Source: an uncultured Flavobacterium sp. (lineage in GTDB: Bacteria > Bacteroidota > Bacteroidia > Flavobacteriales > Flavobacteriaceae). From it: a DNA stretch of 11,746 nucleotides. A model generated the notes under the pieces. That model made no database searches, was not told the DNA's origin, and saw only the letters and a list, made by a program, of their open reading frames with translations. This document shows, in pieces, positions 6,473 through 11,746 of the stretch; the stretch's first letter is position 1, and each line of letters opens with the position of its first letter. The DNA is taken from positions 1 through 11,746 of the forward strand of contig NZ_CAMLIX010000161.1 in the NCBI RefSeq assembly GCF_946479975.1, written 5' to 3'. A program made the translations under genes and the position numbers.

Positions 6473-7186
6473 CCTCTCCTCCATCGTGAAAGTTCTTGAT
6501 GGGTGATAAATATATAAACACGATTTATCTTTAATAAGTTCAATTATTTCATCTGTCAATTCAACTGGCAATGCAGGACATCCTTGGCTTCTTCCTAATC
6601 TTTTATGATCTCTGATAAAAGACTCAGAAACGTAGTCTGCACCGTGCATAACAACACCTCTTTGACGAGCATTGTCGTTTACACCATTTTCTAGTCCGTC
6701 TAAACGTAGTGAAGCACCATGTTTTCCTTGGTAAATTTCGCCTGTAGCATAAAATCCTAAACTACTTTTAAATGAAGAGTTTAAGTTAGAAAATGCAGAA
6801 GCAAATTCTTCTCCAGTATTTCTACCGTGCGCTACAAGAGAATTGAATAAAATAGTGTTTGTTGTTAAATCAATAACCCACAAACGTTTTGTGTTTGATG
6901 ATAAACTGAAATCAATAAGTGTCAAAATATTTTTCTTGATAACACCTTTGTCTTTCAACAAATAAAATCCTTTTAAAGCTTCTGAGAAAGTTTTAAGTTC
7001 TGGCATTTTAAAGTTGTTAGAATTCAAGGTATTATAAACACTCTCAATTTTAGAATCAACCGTTACTTTTTCGACTTTAGCAATCGTTTTTATAGTAACA
7101 TTCTTTTTAAGGTCTGTAGTGTTCTTAGAATCTTTTCCGAAAGATAATAGCAAAAACACAAATAGTGGATAAATTTTGTAAATCAT
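6461..7186 (-). CDS. Exported murein L,D-transpeptidase catalytic-domain protein (YkuD_2 type)
   Basis: A 241-residue protein with an N-terminal signal sequence (MIYKIYPLFVFLLLSFG, no lipobox Cys) and a linker rich in Lys and Thr to about residue 45. The catalytic domain covers about 85-230: LWVIDLTTNTILFNSLVAHG, then GVVMHGADYVSE with His181, and RLGRSQGCPALPVE with Cys203, the HGAxY and GRSxGCPA signatures of the PF13645 (YkuD_2) family. Such proteins are expected in the periplasm, acting on peptidoglycan peptides, though the in vivo reaction of this subfamily is poorly defined. Unlike the neighbouring enzyme it has no peptidoglycan-binding or scaffold domain. Its last 12 bases overlap the 3' end of that convergent gene. 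A well-matched promoter lies about 37 bases upstream. A role complementary to the YcbB-like enzyme is inference. Confidence 0.92.
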   Translation of the reverse strand: MIYKIYPLFVFLLLSFGKDSKNTTDLKKNVTIKTIAKVEKVTVDSKIESVYNTLNSNNFKMPELKTFSEALKGFYLLKDKGVIKKNILTLIDFSLSSNTKRLWVIDLTTNTILFNSLVAHGRNTGEEFASAFSNLNSSFKSSLGFYATGEIYQGKHGASLRLDGLENGVNDNARQRGVVMHGADYVSESFIRDHKRLGRSQGCPALPVELTDEIIELIKDKSCLYIYHPSRTFTMEERLIS

Positions 7187-7222
7187 TGAATTTCTTTAGG
7201 TTAAACAAAAATCTGGGTAGGG

Positions 7223-7253
7223 CAAAAGTATAAAAAATTCATTCCTTGCAAAA
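7223..7253 (-). promoter_or_regulatory. Promoter of the YkuD_2-type L,D-transpeptidase gene
   Basis: On the minus strand TTTTG (7253-7249), an 18-base spacer, and TACTTTTG (7230-7223) match the Bacteroidota -33/-7 consensus (TTG, TAnnTTTG) at every fixed position. The -7 box ends 36 bases before the ATG, leaving a leader of about 30 bases. This is the best promoter match in the window. Confidence 0.65.
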
Positions 7254-7483
7254 TATAAGCCTGATTTTCAGGTGTTTTTTGATTAAACTTTAACATAATT
7301 AACATAAATCCGCTATTTCTGTAAGATTTTATCTTATACTAGAAATCACAACATATTTGAGAATTTTCTTAAAAAAAGCTGAAAAAAGTGGAAATCTTGA
7401 AACCAAAACTGTAACAAATGAAACAAAATGCTGTCTATTATTGCTATATTAAAACAGTTTCACGTATTTCGGATCCCAAATCA
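7254..7483. other. Divergent intergenic region upstream of the DUF5916 gene
   Basis: The whole gap between the two divergent genes is 297 bases. Beyond the minus-strand promoter I see a small hairpin (CCTGA 7260-7264, TCAGG 7268-7272, loop TTT) followed by TGTTTTTT, too short to call a terminator firmly. A one-mismatch -7 box CATATTTG at 7352-7359 could drive the DUF5916 gene, but has no TTG at the right distance. An in-frame ATG at 7418 extends the downstream gene, but its 22 extra residues would hide the signal peptide. I find no RNA gene or riboswitch here. Confidence 0.4.
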
Positions 7484-9913
7484 ATGAAAAAAATATATCT
7501 ATTTTGCTTTCTATTTTCTATGTTATGCAGTTATGCTCAAAAAAAGGTACTGCAGGCACAAGTAATTTCACAATCCATTTCTATTGATGGAAATCTGGAC
7601 GAGCCAGCATGGGAAAATGCACCAGTTGCATCAGACTTTATTACGCTGGAACCTGATAATGGAAAATCTATTCCGCAGGAAAAGAGAACAGAAGTCAAAG
7701 TATTGTATGATAATGATGCGATTTATATTGGCGCCATGATGTATGATAACGAGCCTTCAAAAATTTTAAAAGAAATTTCACAACGAGATAACTTTGGAAC
7801 TGCTGATCTTTTTGGTGTCTTTATAAATGGTTTTAATGACGGCCAGCAGGATTTTATGTTTTATGTTTCGGCCGCAGATGTTCAGGGCGATTGTATTATG
7901 ACCGATGCAAATGGTGAAGATTATTCTTGGGACGCCGTTTGGATTAGTAAAGCTTCTTTGAAGGAAAACGGCTGGGTGGTCGAAATTAAAATTCCGTATT
8001 CTGCAATGCGTTTTTCTGCAGAAAACAAACAAACTTGGGGAATAAATTTTTTTAGGGAAATAAAGCGTGATCGTTTTAAATACACTTGGAACTTTGTCGA
8101 TAAAAAAATAGGAACTTTTACACAGCAGACTGGAACATTAGAAGGAATAGAAAATATAAAACCTCCTACCCGATTGTTTTTTCTGCCTTACGCATCTTAT
8201 TATTTGAATGCGGCAGACGGACAAAAAACATACGGAACCATAAAAGGCGGGATGGATATTAAATACGGAATTAACGACGCTTTTACCGTTGATGCCATTT
8301 TGATTCCAGACTTTGGACAAACAAAATACGACGATCAGATTTTAAATCTGGGTCCGTTTGAACAGCAGTTCAATGAAAACAGAGCTTTTTTTACCGAAGG
8401 AACAGATTTATTCAGCAAAGGAAATGTGTTTTATTCGAGAAGAATTGGCGGACGCCCATCTACAGAACCGGAATTAAAAGAAAATGAAGAAGTAACAGAA
8501 TTTCCTCAAACTGTAAATCTTGTAAACGCTTTAAAAGTCTCAGGAAGAACTAAAAATGGCTTAGGAATTGGGATATTAAATGCCGTGACCGAAAAGACTT
8601 TTGCTACAGTAAAAGACACTATAACAGGTGAAACGAGACGCGAAATTGTAGAACCTCTTACCAATTATAATGTTTTGGTTCTGGATCAGCGTTTCCGCAA
8701 AAATTCATCTGTATCTTTTATCAATACTAACGTAACTCGAAACGCTCATTTTAGAGATGCCAATGTTACAGGCTTGGTTTGGGATTTAAACACAAAAGCA
8801 AATACGTACAATTTATCTGGAAATGTAAAATATAGTTTTATCAATGATATTGAGAAGAAAAAAGGAACTTATGCTACCCTGACTTTTGCAGAAAAAAGTG
8901 GTAATTACAGGTACAGCGTAGGTGCAGATTTTGTTTCAAAAGATTTTGACCCTAACGATCTCGGCATAAATTTTTACACTAATTATTATACTTTTTACGG
9001 AAATGCCAATTATAGAATTCTAAACCCGACCAAAAAGTTCAATACTTTTAGAGTCAATTACAATATGTATACAGAATTTAATAAACAATCTGGAAAACTA
9101 CAAGACAATTACATCAATGTAAATTTGAACTCAACAACTATAAAAAATAATTATTACGGCACCGGAATTAGTTTTTATCCGATGGAAACCTACGATTATT
9201 ATGAACCTCGTGTTGACTCAAGATATGTTGCAATTCCAAGAAGAATAGAAACCTGGGGAAGTATTTCTACCAACTACAATCATAAATTTGCTATAGATTT
9301 AAACGGAAATTTCAATGTATTTGATGAGGCTGAAAGAATTAGTTATGGTTTTGATATTGGTCCGAGGTATCGTTTCAGCGATAAATTATTACTGACTTAT
9401 TTCTTTAGCTATTTCAGACGAAACAACAACAAAGGTTATATCGATCAAATTGATGTTGACAGCAATGAAAGCACTCCAAACGAAGTAATATTTGCGAATC
9501 GAAATGTGATTACTTATTCTAATACTCTGGGAGGAAAATATGCGGTAAACAGTGCGATAACAATCAATTTGGCAGTTCGTCAGTATTGGTCTTATGCTGA
9601 TAATAAAAACATTTTGATGCTGGATCCAAACGGAAATTTGAGTCCTTACCCACAATACACAACCAATAAAAATTCGAGTTTTTATTCTTGGAACACCGAT
9701 TTATCTTTTTCGTGGTGGTTTGCGCCCGGAAGTCAGCTTTCTGCTTTATACCGAAATAATGCTTCAAATTTTGAACGAATTATAGATAAAGATTTCAAAC
9801 ACAATGTTTCTGGACTTCTTAATAACGATGCCTTAAAACATATTTTTTCTGTAAGTGTCAAATATTTTATTGACTATAATGCTGTCAAAAATAAAGTTAG
9901 AAAGAGAGCTTAG
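7484..9913 (+). CDS. CBM9-like domain / DUF5916 outer-membrane protein
   Basis: The start is set at the ATG at 7484, which begins a clean signal peptide (MKKIYLFCFLFSMLCSYAQ), giving 809 residues; an in-frame ATG at 7418 is rejected. Residues about 20-215 are a carbohydrate-binding family 9-like domain with the typical SISIDGNLDEPAWENAP opening, VKVLYDNDAIYIGAMMYD, and WVVEIKIPYSAMRF. From about 225 to the end is DUF5916, marked by LIPDFGQTKYD and FNENRAFFTEG followed by long alternating aromatic/polar strands (for example YFFSYFRRNNN, NLAVRQYWSY) and a final FSVSVKYFIDY. The pattern fits an outer-membrane beta-barrel of the size usual for this family. Function is not established: the CBM9 similarity does not prove sugar binding, and no hydrolase residues are seen. 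It appears to be a single-gene unit between divergent and co-oriented neighbours with sizeable gaps. Confidence 0.9.
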   Translation: MKKIYLFCFLFSMLCSYAQKKVLQAQVISQSISIDGNLDEPAWENAPVASDFITLEPDNGKSIPQEKRTEVKVLYDNDAIYIGAMMYDNEPSKILKEISQRDNFGTADLFGVFINGFNDGQQDFMFYVSAADVQGDCIMTDANGEDYSWDAVWISKASLKENGWVVEIKIPYSAMRFSAENKQTWGINFFREIKRDRFKYTWNFVDKKIGTFTQQTGTLEGIENIKPPTRLFFLPYASYYLNAADGQKTYGTIKGGMDIKYGINDAFTVDAILIPDFGQTKYDDQILNLGPFEQQFNENRAFFTEGTDLFSKGNVFYSRRIGGRPSTEPELKENEEVTEFPQTVNLVNALKVSGRTKNGLGIGILNAVTEKTFATVKDTITGETRREIVEPLTNYNVLVLDQRFRKNSSVSFINTNVTRNAHFRDANVTGLVWDLNTKANTYNLSGNVKYSFINDIEKKKGTYATLTFAEKSGNYRYSVGADFVSKDFDPNDLGINFYTNYYTFYGNANYRILNPTKKFNTFRVNYNMYTEFNKQSGKLQDNYINVNLNSTTIKNNYYGTGISFYPMETYDYYEPRVDSRYVAIPRRIETWGSISTNYNHKFAIDLNGNFNVFDEAERISYGFDIGPRYRFSDKLLLTYFFSYFRRNNNKGYIDQIDVDSNESTPNEVIFANRNVITYSNTLGGKYAVNSAITINLAVRQYWSYADNKNILMLDPNGNLSPYPQYTTNKNSSFYSWNTDLSFSWWFAPGSQLSALYRNNASNFERIIDKDFKHNVSGLLNNDALKHIFSVSVKYFIDYNAVKNKVRKRA

Positions 9914-10028
9914 CGTGAATTAATTTTAAAAAATAAAGACTTCTATAATTAAATTAATATTTTTTATCAAACTTCATTTTATTAAACATAAATGTAGTGT
10001 TCTTTTCTCGCAAAGTTTATAAATGACT

Positions 10029-10036
10029 TATCTTTG
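10029..10036 (+). promoter_or_regulatory. -7 element of gpmI
   Basis: TATCTTTG is a full match to the TAnnTTTG -7 element, 17 bases before the gpmI ATG, giving a very short leader of about 10 bases. I find no TTG at the expected -33 distance. The position and perfect match still make it a likely promoter. Confidence 0.55.
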
Positions 10037-10053
10037 TAGAAAACAAAAAAGTA

Positions 10054-11571
10054 ATGAACAAAAAAGTTATCCTTATGATTTTAGATGGTTGGGGAAAATC
10101 TCCTGACCCTAAAGTATCTGCAATCGACAATGCAAATGTTCCTTTTATAAACAGTCTTTACAAAAATTACCCAAGCGCTCAACTTAGAACTGACGGTTTA
10201 AATGTTGGTTTACCAGAAGGGCAAATGGGAAACAGCGAAGTTGGACACATGAATCTTGGTGCAGGAAGAATTGTATATCAGGATTTGGCTAAAATAAACT
10301 TAGCAGTAGAACATAAAACATTAGCAACAGAACAAGTTTTGATTGACGCGTTTACTTATGCTAAAGAAAACAATAAAAAAGTACACTTTTTAGGATTAGT
10401 TTCAGATGGTGGTGTTCACTCACATACTTCACACCTACGAGGCTTAATCGACGCTTCTCAGCAATATGGTTTAGATCAGGTTTATGTTCACGCTTTTACA
10501 GACGGACGTGACGTTGACCCGAAATCTGGAGCAAAATATATTCATGATCTTGAAGATTATATTAAAGATACACCGGTAAAAATCGCTTCTATCGTGGGCC
10601 GTTACTATTCAATGGATCGCGACAGACGCTGGGAACGTGTAAAACTGGCTTACGATTTAGTAGTAAACGGAATCGGGATTCCTTCTACAAATGCTACTGC
10701 AAGCGTTCTTGACAGCTATGCTCACGATGTTACAGATGAGTTTATCATGCCGGTTGTAATGGTTGATGAGCAACAAAAACCTCTTGCTACAATTGTAGAG
10801 GATGATGTTGTAATCTTCTTTAACTTTAGAACAGACAGAGGACGTGAACTTACTGAAGCGCTTTCGCAGCAGGATTTCCACGAACAAAATATGCATAAAC
10901 TTAAATTGTATTATGTAACATTGACCAACTACGACGAAACATATCAAAATGTAAAAGTGGTTTACAATAAAGATAATATTACCGAAACTCTTGGTGAAGT
11001 TTTAGAAAAAGCGGGCAAAAAACAAATTAGAATTGCTGAAACAGAGAAATATCCGCACGTGACATTTTTCTTTTCTGGTGGTAGAGAAACTCCTTTTGAA
11101 GGCGAATCTAGAATTTTAAGAAATTCTCCAAAAGTGGCAACTTACGATTTACAGCCAGAAATGAGTGCGTATGAATTGACAGATGCTCTTGTTCCTGAAT
11201 TGAACAAAGGTGAAGTTGATTTTGTATGTTTAAACTTTGCTAACGGAGACATGGTTGGACATACCGGAATTATGGAAGCCGCAATTAAAGCTTGTGAAGC
11301 TGTTGACGCTTGCGCGAAAAAAGTAATCGAAGCCGCTCTTGCAAATGATTATACTACAATCGTAATTGCTGATCACGGAAACTGTGAAACGATGATTAAT
11401 CCTGATGGTTCTCCAAATACAGCTCACACAACAAACCCAGTGCCGATTATTTTGGTTGACAAACAACTGAAAAACATTCAAGATGGTGTTTTAGGTGACA
11501 TTGCTCCTACTATCTTAGAATTAATGGGAGTACAGCAGCCAAATGCAATGACTTGTCATTCGCTTTTGTAA
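10054..11571 (+). CDS. gpmI: 2,3-bisphosphoglycerate-independent phosphoglycerate mutase
   Basis: A 505-residue cytoplasmic enzyme of normal family length that interconverts 3-phosphoglycerate and 2-phosphoglycerate in glycolysis and gluconeogenesis through a phosphoserine intermediate, using two Mn ions. The alkaline-phosphatase-like phosphatase domain is split around the transferase domain. Visible motifs are LMILDGWG (7-14, metal ligand Asp11), MGNSEVGHMNLG (58-69, nucleophile Ser61), SDGGVHSH (117-124), HAFTDGRDVDP (146-156), GRYYSMDRDRRWER (182-195), FNFRTDRGREL (256-266), NFANGDMVGHTG (394-405, Asp399 and His403), IADHGNCE (438-445, Asp440 and His441) and AHTTNPVP (457-464, His458). All expected metal and catalytic positions are present. 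It has its own -7 element and a strong terminator, so it looks monocistronic. This housekeeping gene supports reading the region as stable chromosome. Confidence 0.98.
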   Translation: MNKKVILMILDGWGKSPDPKVSAIDNANVPFINSLYKNYPSAQLRTDGLNVGLPEGQMGNSEVGHMNLGAGRIVYQDLAKINLAVEHKTLATEQVLIDAFTYAKENNKKVHFLGLVSDGGVHSHTSHLRGLIDASQQYGLDQVYVHAFTDGRDVDPKSGAKYIHDLEDYIKDTPVKIASIVGRYYSMDRDRRWERVKLAYDLVVNGIGIPSTNATASVLDSYAHDVTDEFIMPVVMVDEQQKPLATIVEDDVVIFFNFRTDRGRELTEALSQQDFHEQNMHKLKLYYVTLTNYDETYQNVKVVYNKDNITETLGEVLEKAGKKQIRIAETEKYPHVTFFFSGGRETPFEGESRILRNSPKVATYDLQPEMSAYELTDALVPELNKGEVDFVCLNFANGDMVGHTGIMEAAIKACEAVDACAKKVIEAALANDYTTIVIADHGNCETMINPDGSPNTAHTTNPVPIILVDKQLKNIQDGVLGDIAPTILELMGVQQPNAMTCHSLL

Positions 11572-11574
11572 CAG

Positions 11575-11611
11575 TTTTTGAACCATATAATTGATATAAG
11601 TTCATTTAAAA
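11575..11611 (+). repeat. Half copy of the 4078-4197 inverted-repeat element, in the gpmI 3' untranslated region
   Basis: These 37 bases match 4080-4116 with 35 identities (mismatches at 11591 and 11593), beginning TTTTTGAACCATATAA four bases after the gpmI stop codon. The matching right arm (CTTATAT..TATGGTT) is absent; what follows is TTGAACTCAAAAAAA, whose TCAAAAA (11619-11625) complements the outer TTTTTGA. It may be an internally deleted or decayed copy of the larger element. Confidence 0.7.
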
Positions 11612-11626
11612 ATTGAACTCAAAAAA

Positions 11627-11664
11627 AGGGGCAAAATTCTAAATTTTGCCTCTTTTTGTTTTTA
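11627..11664 (+). terminator. Intrinsic terminator of gpmI
   Basis: AGGGGCAAAATT (11627-11638), loop CTA, and AATTTTGCCTCT (11642-11653) form a 12-bp stem with one G-T wobble. The T-rich tail TTTTGTTTTT follows. It lies 56 bases after the gpmI stop codon and is the strongest hairpin in the window. The A-run before it could allow some function on the opposite strand too. Confidence 0.88.
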
Positions 11665-11674
11665 AAGTCATTTT

Positions 11675-11746
11675 TTTGTCTTTCTGAGCGAAGTCGAAGA
11701 ACCGCAAAGTAAATCGCCATTTTTGTCATTTCGACGAAGGAGACCC
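11675..11746. repeat. Two partial copies of a GAGCGAAGTCGAAG-type dispersed palindromic repeat, cut by the window edge
   Basis: Copy one begins TTTGTCTTTCTGAGCGAAG (11675-11693) and continues TCGAAGAACC to 11703. Copy two reads TTTTGTCATTTCGACGAAGG (11721-11740) and runs to the window end. They align as direct copies (TTTGTC, then a TT..GA..CGAAG core), 18 bases apart. The complementary strand gives the TTCGACTTCGCTCAG motif, which from memory is common in intergenic DNA of Flavobacteriia. The GC content stands out against the surrounding A/T-rich sequence, fitting a repeat of different origin. Confidence 0.65.

Noticed and set aside
7260..7280. CCTGA-TTT-TCAGG hairpin followed by T-run as a terminator
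   Set aside because: The stem is only 5 bp and lies between two divergent genes, where no transcript is expected to end.
7418..7483. Upstream ATG extending the DUF5916 protein by 22 residues
   Set aside because: The extension would put a polar segment before a textbook signal peptide that starts at 7484, so the internal ATG is the better start.
7778..8320. Minus-strand open frames inside the DUF5916 gene, and similar antisense frames inside the YcbB-like and gpmI genes
   Set aside because: They are shadows of well-supported coding regions, with no signal peptide, domain or promoter of their own.
9918..9968. ATTAATTT ... AAATTAAT with T-run after the DUF5916 stop as a terminator
   Set aside because: The stem is 8 A/T pairs around a 24-base loop, too weak to support in such AT-rich sequence.

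Overview
The window looks like chromosomal core sequence from a Bacteroidota genome, most likely Flavobacterium or a close relative. The evidence is the strong AT richness, the near absence of Shine-Dalgarno sequences, several TAnnTTTG-type -7 elements upstream of genes, a CBM9-plus-DUF5916 outer-membrane protein, DUF6702 and CarboxypepD_reg-like exported proteins, and dispersed repeats of the kind I associate with flavobacterial genomes. I see no prophage, transposase, CRISPR array or obvious defence system.

Left block (1-3262, all minus strand). Read from right to left, three tandem exported proteins with a CarboxypepD_reg-like beta-sandwich (3201-2434, 2447-1719, 1729-974) are followed by a DUF6702 exported protein (977-471) and the 5' part of an M1-family metallopeptidase (405 to the window edge). 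The first four genes overlap by 14, 11 and 4 bases, so they almost certainly form one operon. Two of the three paralogues appear to use non-ATG starts (TTG, GTG). Every product carries a signal peptide, which suggests an envelope or secretion-related module of unknown role.

Centre (3311-7230). A plus-strand peptidase E gene (pepE) converges with a minus-strand tRNA-Gly(TCC). A roughly 120-bp imperfect inverted repeat lies between them, and the tRNA has its own terminator and promoter. Next come a GNAT acetyltransferase and a YcbB-like lipoprotein L,D-transpeptidase, separated by one base. The transpeptidase gene converges with, and overlaps by 12 bases, a second L,D-transpeptidase of a different family (YkuD_2 type) on the minus strand. 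Two peptidoglycan-modifying enzymes of different architecture therefore sit tail to tail.

Right block (7187-11746). After a divergent intergenic region comes a large CBM9/DUF5916 outer-membrane protein, then the glycolytic gene gpmI with a clear -7 element and a strong intrinsic terminator. Between the gpmI stop codon and its terminator is a 37-base sequence matching one arm of the inverted repeat at 4078-4197 (35 of 37 identical). The window ends in two partial copies of a GAGCGAAGTCGAAG-type palindromic repeat.

Most genes are recognisable families. The parts least explained by known biology are the overlapping CarboxypepD_reg-like/DUF6702/M1 operon and the two repeat families.
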